Below are positions 53,760 to 61,845 of a stretch of 64,000 bases of DNA, piece by piece (the first letter of the stretch is position 1; each line of letters begins with the position of its first letter). Position numbers and translations under genes: made by a program. The DNA comes from Alteromonadaceae bacterium Bs31 (GTDB taxonomy: Bacteria > Pseudomonadota > Gammaproteobacteria > Pseudomonadales > Cellvibrionaceae). The DNA lies in contig FXAI01000004.1 of the NCBI GenBank assembly GCA_900177435.1, positions 334,821 through 398,820 of the forward strand, in the 5' to 3' direction. The notes beneath the pieces are model-generated. The model saw only the letters and a list, made by a program, of their open reading frames with translations. It was not told the DNA's origin and ran no database searches.

Positions 53760-54384
53760 GGGAAAATTTATAACGGTAGAGGGTACCGAAGGGGTTGGTA
53801 AATCAACCAATATTGCGTTTATTCAAAAAGAGATTGAAAAGCGGGGTATTGAACTCGTTGTCACCAGAGAACCGGGTGGTACGCCATTATCGGAAGAAAT
53901 AAGAGAAATACTCCTGCAAAAACGAAATGAATCTGTTGATGCAACGGCCGAATTACTACTCGTTTTTGCAGCACGCGCGCAACACTTAAATACGGTGATA
54001 CTGCCAGCTTTGGCTGCGGGGAAATGGGTTTTGTGTGACCGTTTTACAGACGCAACCTATGCCTACCAAGGCGGTGGCCGGGGCTTGTCCTTGGAAACAA
54101 TTGAACAGCTGGAAATTCTTGTGCAAAAGGGCCGGCACCCGGATATAACGCTGCTGTTGGATATTGATGTGGAAACGGGACTGAGACGAGCCAGCGCAAG
54201 AGCGGAGCTGGATCGGTTTGAGTCTGAACACCTTGAGTTTTTTGAGCGTGTTCGCAATGCATATAAACAGCGTGTTGCCTCACGACCGGATAAATTTATT
54301 GTTGTGGACGCAGCTCAAACCCTCGTTGAGGTGCAGAAAACTATTGAGAATGCTTTAAAACCTTTTTTGGACAGGCAAGGCTAA
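53752..54384 (+). CDS. tmk: Thymidylate kinase
   Basis: It phosphorylates dTMP to dTDP. I use ATG 53752, which overlaps the mltG stop; an in-frame TTG at 53740 adds four residues. The P-loop EGTEGVGKST is at 10-19, TREPGGTPLSEEIR follows, then DRFTDATYAYQGGGR and LLLDIDVETG..R. Length 210. Its stop overlaps the convergent rluA stop (TAA over TAG). Confidence 0.96.
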   Translation: MSEGKFITVEGTEGVGKSTNIAFIQKEIEKRGIELVVTREPGGTPLSEEIREILLQKRNESVDATAELLLVFAARAQHLNTVILPALAAGKWVLCDRFTDATYAYQGGGRGLSLETIEQLEILVQKGRHPDITLLLDIDVETGLRRASARAELDRFESEHLEFFERVRNAYKQRVASRPDKFIVVDAAQTLVEVQKTIENALKPFLDRQG

Positions 54385-55007
54385 AAAGTAGCTTTGCACG
54401 CGATATTCAGTTTTTTATCAGTGATTGGGTGCTTAAATTGCAATTGCTGGGCGTGTAATAGCAAGCGACTGGATTTATTCTGGCTGTCGCTGAAATGATA
54501 AAGCTGGTCGCCGAGAATGGGGTGACCCAGCTGCAACATATGTAGCCTGAGTTGATGAGATCGCCCAGTAATGGGTTTGAGTAATACCCGTGTAAGATTA
54601 TTGACTGTGCAAGGCGAGATAACGGAAAAACAGGTGTGGGCGCGCTTGCCGCCAAGCCAGTCTATTTTTTGCTTTGGCCGCCGTTCCCAGTCGCATATCA
54701 TCGGCGAAACAATTTCACCGCAGAGCGCTTGCATCGTTCCGTGAACAACCGCCAGGTATTCCTTGTGGATTTGTCGCTGCTCAAATAATTTTCCCAGGGC
54801 TCTTTGAGCAGCGTAACTTTGTGCAAAAATAACCAAGCCTGAGGTGGCCATATCGAGCCGGTGCACTACACGAGAATTGGGAAACGTATGCTTGATCTTG
54901 TCGAAGGCATTGTCTGGGCTTGAAAGCCCGGGAACAGTTAATAGATTTGCCGGCTTATTAATGACAATTATGTGAGGGTCTTGGTAAACAATATCCATGC
55001 AGAGCAT
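54381..55007 (-). CDS. rluA: Dual-specificity RNA pseudouridine synthase RluA
   Basis: It modifies U746 of 23S rRNA and U32 of some tRNAs. There is no S4 domain; the HRLDMATSG motif holds the catalytic Asp52, and MICDWERRPKQKID and ITGRSHQLRLHMLQLGHPILGD match RluA closely. ATG 54998 (MDIVYQD) is a possible start three codons in. It lies on the opposite strand between tmk and holB, which are adjacent in most relatives. Confidence 0.94.
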   Translation of the reverse strand: MLCMDIVYQDPHIIVINKPANLLTVPGLSSPDNAFDKIKHTFPNSRVVHRLDMATSGLVIFAQSYAAQRALGKLFEQRQIHKEYLAVVHGTMQALCGEIVSPMICDWERRPKQKIDWLGGKRAHTCFSVISPCTVNNLTRVLLKPITGRSHQLRLHMLQLGHPILGDQLYHFSDSQNKSSRLLLHAQQLQFKHPITDKKLNIACKATF

Positions 55008-55040
55008 GATAGCCTAATTGATTTTAGAGGAAAGAACAAA

Positions 55041-56054
55041 GTGAAGATGCCACCCTATCCCTGGCAAAAATCTGTGTGGCAGTCTTTCGTTGGACTGGTT
55101 AATAACGATACCTTACCTCATGCCTTGCTTATCTCTGCCGTCGAGGGGCTGGGTGCCGAGAAGCTACTGGCAGCGATGGCAGAGTACTTGTTGTGCCAGT
55201 CACCTATGGAGGGCTTGGCCTGTTCTTCCTGCAGAGCCTGCCAATTGCTCACTGCGGGAAACCATCCGGATAAATTTGACCTTGTCCCAGAGGAAGCTGG
55301 TAAAGCCATTAAAGTCGATCAGGTTCGACAAGTAATCGATTTTGTTGCCAAAACCTCTCAGCAGGGGGGTAGAAAAGTGGTTTTTGTGAGTCCCGCCGAG
55401 GCGATGAATATTAATGCCGCCAACAGCCTGCTGAAGTGTTTGGAAGAGCCTGCGGGCGATACGGTACTTCTATTACTCAGTCATGCCGCAGGGCAATTAA
55501 TGCCCACTATTCGCAGTCGTTGTACAAAGCTCAGCTTAGCCGCCCCTTCTGCAAAAGATTCTGTTGAATGGCTGACAGAGCAGGGCATCGACAATTCAGA
55601 ACGCTTGCTCCAGGAAGCGGGCATGGCGCCAGTTAAAGTCTTAGAGTGGTGGAACAGCGAACACTTTAAGCAGCGAGAGCAAATGTTCCAACAATGGCGA
55701 GAGCTCACCGAAGGGAGAGCAAGTTTAACAGCGCTCGCGGCCTCATGGGGCAAGCAGGATTTAACAGAAGTGTTGGATGCCTTGCTTGCGTGGCTGGATG
55801 CATTAATTCGGGATAAGAGCGGTATTGCTCAGCGTTTTGGTTTAGAGGCAGAAGCGGAAAGTGCTTATATTGGGCTTACCCAGGCAATTCCACTGACACA
55901 CATCTACCGCTATCGAGATGTTGTTCTCAGGCGAAAAGCGCAGGTGCTCAGCAGACTTAACCTCAATGCCAGTTTGGCGCTGGAAGAGCTGCTGCTGGAT
56001 TGGCGGGCGATTCTAATGGCGGTTCAGAAGAAGCGGGCGATGTCAGGCTTTTAA
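55041..56054 (+). CDS. holB: DNA polymerase III delta' subunit HolB
   Basis: Clamp-loader subunit. I choose GTG 55041, preceded by AGGAAAG about 8 nt away, giving PPYPWQKSVWQSF near the N-terminus; a longer frame from 54972 lacks a ribosome site and overlaps rluA. The zinc-binding Cys cluster is C52, C61, C64 and C67. The degenerate Walker-B-like region and NAANSLLKCLEEP with LSHAAGQLMPTIRSRC are standard for delta'. Length 337. Confidence 0.94.
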   Translation: MKMPPYPWQKSVWQSFVGLVNNDTLPHALLISAVEGLGAEKLLAAMAEYLLCQSPMEGLACSSCRACQLLTAGNHPDKFDLVPEEAGKAIKVDQVRQVIDFVAKTSQQGGRKVVFVSPAEAMNINAANSLLKCLEEPAGDTVLLLLSHAAGQLMPTIRSRCTKLSLAAPSAKDSVEWLTEQGIDNSERLLQEAGMAPVKVLEWWNSEHFKQREQMFQQWRELTEGRASLTALAASWGKQDLTEVLDALLAWLDALIRDKSGIAQRFGLEAEAESAYIGLTQAIPLTHIYRYRDVVLRRKAQVLSRLNLNASLALEELLLDWRAILMAVQKKRAMSGF

Positions 56055-56157
56055 GCGCATAGCGCTTGGCGTGGGTGGTTCATTCGACTATGCTAGAAGA
56101 TGAATATAAGCAGGGTTTGACTGTAACAACCCCGATAGGTATCAAGAGCAAAATACT

Positions 56158-56511
56158 ATGAAAGGCCTCGGCGGCGCAGCGCGCAACGGAATTTTATCCT
56201 TAACCATCAGAGACAAGGCGGTCTTGTACGCCGCGTATATGCCTTTTGTGCAAAATGGCGGTTTGTTCATTCCCACCAACAAAGGTTACAGCCTTGGAGA
56301 TGAAGTCTTTATGCTCCTTAGCTTGATGGATGAGCCTGAAAAGATCCCTGTGGCCGGAAAAGTGGTGTGGATCACCCCACGTGGCGCCCAGGGCAACAGA
56401 GCCGCTGGCATTGGTGTTCAGTTTAGTGGCGAAGATGATATTGCCTGCAAAAAAATCGAAACCTATCTTGCCGGTTCGCTGGAATCTGAGCGTCCTACAC
56501 ACACAATGTAG
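56158..56511 (+). CDS. pilZ: Type IV pilus protein PilZ
   Basis: 117 residues. The ARNGILSLTIRDKAVLYAAY segment (residues 8-27), then MPFVQNGGLFIPTNK, GDEVFMLL and DEPEKIPVAGKVVWITPRG are close to the founding pseudomonad PilZ. This type lacks the c-di-GMP-binding RxxxR and acts with FimX and PilB in pilus assembly. The gene implies type IV pili elsewhere in the genome. Position between holB and tatD is conserved. Confidence 0.96.
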   Translation: MKGLGGAARNGILSLTIRDKAVLYAAYMPFVQNGGLFIPTNKGYSLGDEVFMLLSLMDEPEKIPVAGKVVWITPRGAQGNRAAGIGVQFSGEDDIACKKIETYLAGSLESERPTHTM

Positions 56512-56614
56512 CTATTCGGGCTGGAATTTAGCGGCATAGCCGTTCATACTCTCGCAGCCTCGGCACCTTCTTCAACTCACCCTTTTATGGCTAAATTTTA
56601 CCCATTCTTTGTCT

Positions 56615-57421
56615 ATGCTAGTTGATTCCCACTGCCACCTCGACCGATTAAAGCTGGGCGATTCCCCTGATGGCCTTAAAACTGCCATAAACGCTGCAAA
56701 AGAGCGCGGTGTCAGCGAAATGCTGTGTGTATGCATTAGCGAGGAAAACAAACAGGCGGTATTGGATATCGCCCAGAGCTACGATGGGATATATGCCTCG
56801 GTGGGCGTTCACCCCTCAGATGTTGGGGAGACGGTGGTTAGTGTGTCGGGCTTGCACAACTGGGCAGCTGCAGACAAAGTAGTGGCTCTTGGTGAAACAG
56901 GCTTGGACTACTACTACAGTGCTGAAAATGCTGCTAATCAGAAAGACAGTTTTCGAAATCATCTAATAGCTGGAGCAGAGCTGGGTTTGCCGGTGATTAT
57001 TCATACCCGGGATGCCAGAGAAGATACGCTTGCGCTTATGCGGGAGCACGGTTCACTGGATAGCGCCGGTGTGATGCACTGTTTTACAGAAAGCTGGGAA
57101 ATGGCCAGCGCTGCTCTGGATCTCAATTTTTATATTTCTTTATCGGGTATCGTCACCTTTAAAAATGCCAGTGAGCTCCGGGACGTTGCCAGGAAGGTTC
57201 CGCTGGATAAATTACTGGTAGAAACGGATTCGCCCTATTTGGCGCCAGTTCCCCACAGGGGCAAAGCAAATGAACCAAAATACGTGCGTGAAGTGGCGGA
57301 ATTTATAGCCGAATTGAGAGGTATACCTTTCGAACAACTCGCTGAAATTACAAGTAATAATTTCGCAAAACTATTCCCCAAAAAATATCAATGGCAGGAA
57401 TCTGAATGCGCCAACAGTTAA
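56615..57421 (+). CDS. TatD-family hydrolase (YcfH type)
   Basis: Metal-dependent deoxyribonuclease-like enzyme. ATG 56615 gives MLVDSHCHLD, with metal ligands His6 and His8; other sites are ALGETGLDYYY, VIIHTRDA, MHCFTES and LVETDSPYLAPVPHRGK. Length 268 is standard. It overlaps the start of the dUTPase gene by 16 nt. Paralogue identity (YcfH rather than TatD or YjjV) rests on the holB-pilZ context. Confidence 0.92.
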   Translation: MLVDSHCHLDRLKLGDSPDGLKTAINAAKERGVSEMLCVCISEENKQAVLDIAQSYDGIYASVGVHPSDVGETVVSVSGLHNWAAADKVVALGETGLDYYYSAENAANQKDSFRNHLIAGAELGLPVIIHTRDAREDTLALMREHGSLDSAGVMHCFTESWEMASAALDLNFYISLSGIVTFKNASELRDVARKVPLDKLLVETDSPYLAPVPHRGKANEPKYVREVAEFIAELRGIPFEQLAEITSNNFAKLFPKKYQWQESECANS

Positions 57422-58029
57422 TTACCATGCTCCAACTGCAGGAAGCCATGAACACTAAAGTTAATGCGCAGTGGCGCCAGCAGGGCTTTGCCTGGTACCG
57501 GGCTATTTGGGTGGAGTGTGCCGAGCTTATGGATCACTATGGATGGAAATGGTGGAAGCAACAACACTGTGATCACGATCAGGTTGCTTTGGAGCTGATT
57601 GATATTTGGCATTTTGGCCTCAGTATCTGTTTATTAAAGGATGAGGCAACGCTAGAGGGTTATCACCGAATTGCCGCTGACATTGAAAAAGACTTTCAGG
57701 TCAATGGCAGTAGTGAAGACTTTAGAGAAAATCTCGAGTTTTTTACAGAGAATACCCTCAACACTAAGAGTTTTGATGTTGCAGGTTTTTGTAGTCTACT
57801 GAGCAATGTGCAACTTAATTTTACCCAGCTGTTTAATCGCTATGTCGGTAAAAACGTGCTTAACATGTTTCGCCAGGACCATGGATATAAAGACGGCACG
57901 TATCACAAGTTTTGGCAGGGTAGGGAGGATAATGAGCACCTGGTTGAGGCGCTTACAGAACTTGACCCCAGTGCCTCAGATTTTAGTTCACAGCTCTATA
58001 AAAACCTGCAGGCGCGTTACCCATCTTAA
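57406..58029 (+). CDS. Dimeric (all-alpha) dUTPase
   Basis: It hydrolyses dUTP to dUMP and PPi, keeping uracil out of DNA. The metal-binding helices carry ECAELMDHYGWKWWK (Glu37, Glu40) and ELIDIWHFGLS (Glu63, Asp66), the signature of the dUTPase_2 family, which is unrelated to trimeric Dut. FNRYVGKNVLNMFRQDHGYKDGTY completes the pattern. It overlaps tatD, so it belongs to that operon, downstream of tmk and holB, a fitting nucleotide and DNA theme. Confidence 0.88.
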   Translation: MRQQLITMLQLQEAMNTKVNAQWRQQGFAWYRAIWVECAELMDHYGWKWWKQQHCDHDQVALELIDIWHFGLSICLLKDEATLEGYHRIAADIEKDFQVNGSSEDFRENLEFFTENTLNTKSFDVAGFCSLLSNVQLNFTQLFNRYVGKNVLNMFRQDHGYKDGTYHKFWQGREDNEHLVEALTELDPSASDFSSQLYKNLQARYPS

Positions 58030-58099
58030 ATTAATAAAACGAGCCATCTACATTTGGGCTCGAATAGTAATCCACAATCACTAACAACGGAGATATATC

Positions 58100-59083
58100 G
58101 TGAAAGCACCCGTTCGAGTTACGGTTACCGGCGCAGCTGGTCAGATCAGTTATTCATTACTTTTTAGAATTGCCGCTGGTGAAATGCTAGGCAAGGATCA
58201 ACCCGTTATATTGCAATTACTTGAAATTACGCCCGCTCTAGAGGCTCTGAAAGGGGTTGCAATGGAGCTGGACGACTGTGCATTTCCTTTATTGCAGGGC
58301 ATGGTGTGTACAGATGACGCCAATGTAGCATTTAAAGACACAGACTACGCTTTGCTGGTTGGTGCACGTCCTCGTGGCCCCGGTATGGAGCGCAAAGACT
58401 TACTGGAAGCCAATGCCGCAATTTTCTCTGTTCAGGGTAAGGCTATCAATGATGTTGCTTCCAGAGACATTAAAGTGCTGGTTGTTGGTAATCCGGCAAA
58501 TACCAACGCCTTAATTGCTCAACGCAATGCTCCCGATATTGACCCACGCCAGTTCACTGCAATGACACGCCTGGACCACAACCGCGCGCTCACTCAACTG
58601 GCTCAGAAACTTGATGTTAGCATCAACGACATTACCAAGATGACCATATGGGGTAATCACTCGTCCACACAGTATCCCGACCTCTACCACGCCTTGGTCA
58701 GCGCTGAAGTGGCTGCGGACAAGGTTGAGCAGGAGTGGTATGAAAGCGACTATATTCCTACCGTTCAGCAACGAGGAGCAGCCATTATTAAAGCTCGCGG
58801 TGCCTCCAGTGCAGCTTCCGCAGCGAACGCAGCAATCTTCCATATGCGTGATTGGGCTTTAGGCTCTGCAGAAAACGATTGGGTGAGCATGGGCGTATAC
58901 AGTGATGGCAGTTATGGCATTGAAGAAGGGCTTATCTACTCCTTCCCGTGTGTATGTGAAAACGGCGACTGGACAATCGTACAAGGCTTGGATTTAAACG
59001 AGTTCTCTCAGCAGAAAATGAAGGCTACTGAAGTAGAGCTCAAAGAAGAAAGGGATGCGGTGCAATCACTCTTGCCAGCTTAA
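58100..59083 (+). CDS. mdh: NAD-dependent malate dehydrogenase
   Basis: TCA-cycle enzyme. GTG start with CGGAGA about 8 nt upstream. The NAD loop TGAAGQI is at 10-16, then [21 protein letters not shown] with [15 protein letters not shown], the substrate-loop arginines. MTRLDHNRA and the catalytic His in [11 protein letters not shown] follow. Length 327 is typical of the group-2 MDH found in many beta- and gammaproteobacteria. It is followed by its own terminator. Confidence 0.96.
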   Translation: MKAPVRVTVTGAAGQISYSLLFRIAAGEMLGKDQPVILQLLEITPALEALKGVAMELDDCAFPLLQGMVCTDDANVAFKDTDYALLVGARPRGPGMERKDLLEANAAIFSVQGKAINDVASRDIKVLVVGNPANTNALIAQRNAPDIDPRQFTAMTRLDHNRALTQLAQKLDVSINDITKMTIWGNHSSTQYPDLYHALVSAEVAADKVEQEWYESDYIPTVQQRGAAIIKARGASSAASAANAAIFHMRDWALGSAENDWVSMGVYSDGSYGIEEGLIYSFPCVCENGDWTIVQGLDLNEFSQQKMKATEVELKEERDAVQSLLPA

Positions 59084-59096
59084 TGTGATTTGCTTA

Positions 59097-59128
59097 GAAA
59101 AAAGCGCGGAAACCCCGCGCTTTTTTTT
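59097..59128 (+). terminator. mdh terminator
   Basis: AAAAAAGCGCGG, loop AAAC, CCGCGCTTTTTTTT: a strong hairpin with a T-run, 14 bp after the mdh stop. Confidence 0.93.
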
Positions 59129-59181
59129 CGTCTGCTACGTATAAATTTTTTAACAAACTATTCACCCATGAGGTACTACAT

Positions 59182-59655
59182 ATGCCAATGCCCAAGTTAG
59201 GTAACAAAGCTCCAGCCTTTTCTTTAAAAAATCAAAATGGTGAAACCATAAAGTTATCAAGCTTTCTGAACCAAAAGAATGTAGTGGTTTATTTTTACCC
59301 CAAGGCGATGACGCCTGGTTGCACAACACAAGCCTGTGGCATTCGTGACACAGAGAAAGACTTTGAAGCGCTAGAAACCGTGGTGTTGGCCATAAGCCCA
59401 GACCCGGTTGAACGCTTAAAGAAATTTGAAGACAAGCAAACATTAAACTTCAACCTGTTATCGGATGAGGATCATGCTATTGCAGAAAAGTACGGCGTAT
59501 GGGGTTTAAAGAAATTCATGGGCCGTGAATTTATGGGCATACTCAGAACGACTTTTATTATTGGCAAGGATGGGCGGCTAAAACACACGATGGATAAAGT
59601 GAAAACCAAGTCACACCATGACGATGTCATCGCATTTATAAAAGAAAGCTTATAA
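59182..59655 (+). CDS. bcp: Thioredoxin-dependent peroxiredoxin Bcp
   Basis: It reduces peroxides with thioredoxin as electron donor. The peroxidatic Cys47 and resolving Cys52 are in TPGCTTQACGIRD, as in E. coli Bcp. VYFYPKAMTPG and RTTFIIGKDG are family motifs. 157 residues. ATG 59188 is a possible start. Monocistronic by its setting: a terminator lies upstream and a long gap downstream. Confidence 0.94.
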   Translation: MPMPKLGNKAPAFSLKNQNGETIKLSSFLNQKNVVVYFYPKAMTPGCTTQACGIRDTEKDFEALETVVLAISPDPVERLKKFEDKQTLNFNLLSDEDHAIAEKYGVWGLKKFMGREFMGILRTTFIIGKDGRLKHTMDKVKTKSHHDDVIAFIKESL

Positions 59656-59961
59656 TCAATTGTTTTGTACCGCTAAAAAAAATTGGCGCCTTATGCTTTA
59701 GGCTTCTATTTCTCGAGCAAATAATAGCTATAAAAAATATCTATAATTCATCAATCGCCTGCTTGGCTTACTTAAATCAGAGCTAGATCCTAGCGGGCAT
59801 GAGTGGGTGTACTAAAGCGATAATGTATGCATTAATGGGGTTTTGTACATCCATTGATGAAATTGGTTAAATGTAGGTGGCCTTACCAAAACGCTTGTTT
59901 TAAAAAGCCCGTATTTTCTGGGCTGTAACATTCTATGCGCGATTTCACGTCAAACCGTTAT

Positions 59962-59990
59962 TTAACATGCTAATTACTACGGGGTATAAT
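59962..59990 (+). promoter_or_regulatory. Near-consensus sigma-70 promoter with no gene directly downstream
   Basis: TTAACA (59962-59967), exactly 17 bp, TATAAT (59985-59990). The predicted start is near 59997. A terminator ends the run at about 60126, before the AraC-type gene. The rest of the 59656-60152 gap shows no gene. Confidence 0.65.
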
Positions 59991-59996
59991 GATGTT

Positions 59997-60126
59997 TCGA
60001 ATTAATGGCGCCTAAAGATACGGTCTGGCGCACTTAAGACTAGTGTAGTTTGCCGCAAAACAATAGTTTATGTCTATGAAAGTAAAAGCTAGGAGCATAT
60101 TGAAAAATACGCTCCTATTTTTGTTT
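59997..60126 (+). ncRNA. Candidate small RNA (about 130 nt) or attenuated leader
   Basis: It is framed by the strong promoter at 59962-59990 and the terminator at 60090-60126. No open reading frame with a ribosome site lies within it. It could be a free regulatory RNA, or the leader of the AraC-type gene that begins 26 bp after the terminator. The call rests only on signals, without homology or expression. Confidence 0.4.
60090..60126 (+). terminator. Hairpin terminator before the AraC-type gene
   Basis: TAGGAGC-A-TATT, then GAAA-type loop, AATA-C-GCTCCTA, followed by TTTTTGTTTTTT. The nearest upstream gene ends more than 430 bp away, so it most likely ends a separate transcript. Confidence 0.75.
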
Positions 60127-60152
60127 TTTAACACACGTATTTCGTTTTTTCG

Positions 60153-61235
60153 ATGCGGTTAATAACCGAAGATTATAAACACTGTGTCTCAGTGTTAAAG
60201 GTAAACAGTTTGAAGCTTTTATCCAGCAGTAGTTTCCATCAGGGTCTGTCGGCAGGTTCAACCGATGTTAATCAGTACAAAATGGAAAATTTGGTTGAGG
60301 GGCTGACATATCTCTATCGCGTAGTGGCTAACAGCTATCAGTTAGATTCGTGTAACGAAGGTATACGAAATTTTCTGCAGGCGGGTGTACGTCGTTTTGA
60401 TGCTGATGTTGCGATTGTCACAAGGCCCGTTTCTCAACAGCGGTATGAGGTACTTGCCTGTGTTGGCGATGATGAAAAATTTTATGTGGGGCAACACCTT
60501 TCTTTGGCTGGTACTTTGTGTGAGCGCGTAATAAACGAAAATGAGACTTGTGTTTACTCGAATTTGCACAATCAAGGTGTGCATTCATTAACTATGGCGT
60601 ATAATAATACACCAGTAGGCGCGTACTTGGGCACTGTTGTAAAGCCCGCTAATACCGAACCGGCTGTTGTGTGCTTTATCAGGGCACAGGGGCTTGAGGA
60701 AAGGCGTGTGGGGCTTGGTGAGTATGACCGGGCCGTATACAGTGACGAGGACGTAGCATTTCTAGAGCTATTGGCAGAAGGAGTGGCCTTTATGACCGAC
60801 CAACAATTAGCACAAGCTCAACGTAAACTTACTGACCAAGCAATGTTTGCTCTTGGTTCAGTAAAAACTCTCGATGAATATCTAGAGCAGGCGCGTTTGC
60901 CTGAGGTGTTTGGAGTGCCAGCACGGGTAGTGGAAGTGCTGGAGCGGCGCATCGGAAGGGCCCCCCTCAGCATTGGCCATATCGCGGAAGAATTAAATCT
61001 CTCTAAGCGGACCTTACAACGCAGGCTGCAGCAGCAGGATGTGAGTTTTGCTGATTTGCGTGATCAGGTGCGGTTCCATTACTCGATAGACTACCTGATT
61101 AAGCAGCATCTCAGCATCGACAGCATTTCCGCGTCTCTGGATTTCTCTGACAGAACCAGTTTTACTAACGCCTTTAAGCGCTGGACGGGTCTCTCTCCGA
61201 GCACCTTCAGAAAGCTGTTTAGAGATTACGTCTAG
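60153..61235 (+). CDS. GAF-domain AraC-family transcriptional regulator
   Basis: The C-terminal 85 residues are a double helix-turn-helix of AraC type: PLSIGHIAEELNLSKRTLQRRLQ, then DSISASLDFSDRTSFTNAFKRWTGLSPSTFRK. Residues about 55-215 look like a GAF sensor (VAIVTRPVSQQRYEVLACVG, AGTLCERVINENE, GAYLGTVV, FLELLAEGVAFM), joined by a helical linker. The true start is uncertain: ATG 60153 has no clear ribosome site and ATG 60282 (MENLVEGL) fits the domain edge better. No obvious target operon is adjacent apart from the candidate RNA upstream. Confidence 0.88.
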   Translation: MRLITEDYKHCVSVLKVNSLKLLSSSSFHQGLSAGSTDVNQYKMENLVEGLTYLYRVVANSYQLDSCNEGIRNFLQAGVRRFDADVAIVTRPVSQQRYEVLACVGDDEKFYVGQHLSLAGTLCERVINENETCVYSNLHNQGVHSLTMAYNNTPVGAYLGTVVKPANTEPAVVCFIRAQGLEERRVGLGEYDRAVYSDEDVAFLELLAEGVAFMTDQQLAQAQRKLTDQAMFALGSVKTLDEYLEQARLPEVFGVPARVVEVLERRIGRAPLSIGHIAEELNLSKRTLQRRLQQQDVSFADLRDQVRFHYSIDYLIKQHLSIDSISASLDFSDRTSFTNAFKRWTGLSPSTFRKLFRDYV

Positions 61236-61251
61236 AGTATTTGGTACCTAA

Positions 61252-61284
61252 AAGGCAGGCCTATTGGTCTGCCTTAGTGTTTTA
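61252..61284 (+). terminator. Probable terminator after the AraC-type gene
   Basis: AAGGCAG, 10-nt loop, CTGCCTT, then a short T-containing tail (AGTGTTTT), 16 bp after the stop. The T-run is weak. Confidence 0.55.
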
Positions 61285-61320
61285 ACGCCTCAGCATTCGC
61301 CAAATATTTTTCTTCTTGTC

Positions 61321-61348
61321 TTGACTCTCCCAGAGCTTATTGTAGAGT
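61321..61348 (+). promoter_or_regulatory. Probable yajC promoter
   Basis: TTGACT (61321-61326), 16 bp, TAGAGT (61343-61348), about 70 bp before yajC. The -35 is good and the -10 is moderate. Confidence 0.5.
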
Positions 61349-61415
61349 TACCCGCCTTCGAACTATGACTGTCGGGTGCGTACCCGTTTTATTCCTAACC
61401 AAAAGAGACTAATAA

Positions 61416-61751
61416 ATGAGCTTTTTTATTGCTGAAGCAGCTGCCCAGGCCGGCGATGCTGCACCGGCCCAAGGTGCCGGATTTTTGAACTTTGTATTGC
61501 TCGGTGGCCTTTTCCTGTTCATGTACTTCGTGATTATTCGCCCCCAAAGGAAGAGACAAAAAGATCACCAATCGTTGGTTGATGCCATAAGTAAAGGGGA
61601 CGAGGTCGTAATGACCAGCGGAATGCTTGGTAAGGTGATTGAAGTCACCGATGACTACGTCACTTTGAGTGTATCCGACAATGTAGATCTAAAATTCCAA
61701 AAAGTCGCCGTGCACGCTATCTTGCCCAAGGGCACATTGAAGTCTCTATAA
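61416..61751 (+). CDS. yajC: Sec translocon accessory protein YajC, in an unusual location
   Basis: 111 residues. One membrane helix (about 24-41, FVLLGGLFLFMYFVIIRPQRK) is followed by the YajC motif RPQRKRQKDHQ.LV..I.KGDEVV..SG..G.V. YajC associates with SecDF in the inner membrane. It is normally encoded between tgt and secD, but here neither is present; the AraC-type gene precedes it and a D-cysteine desulfhydrase-like gene follows. It may be a relocated or second copy. Confidence 0.93.
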   Translation: MSFFIAEAAAQAGDAAPAQGAGFLNFVLLGGLFLFMYFVIIRPQRKRQKDHQSLVDAISKGDEVVMTSGMLGKVIEVTDDYVTLSVSDNVDLKFQKVAVHAILPKGTLKSL

Positions 61752-61845
61752 GCTATTCAGAGCGCTGTTAACCCTTATAACAGCCTGTAGATAGAAGCGC
61801 CCCTGGAAGCTTGTTCTAAAAGAGCTTTCGGGGTAACGTTAAACT

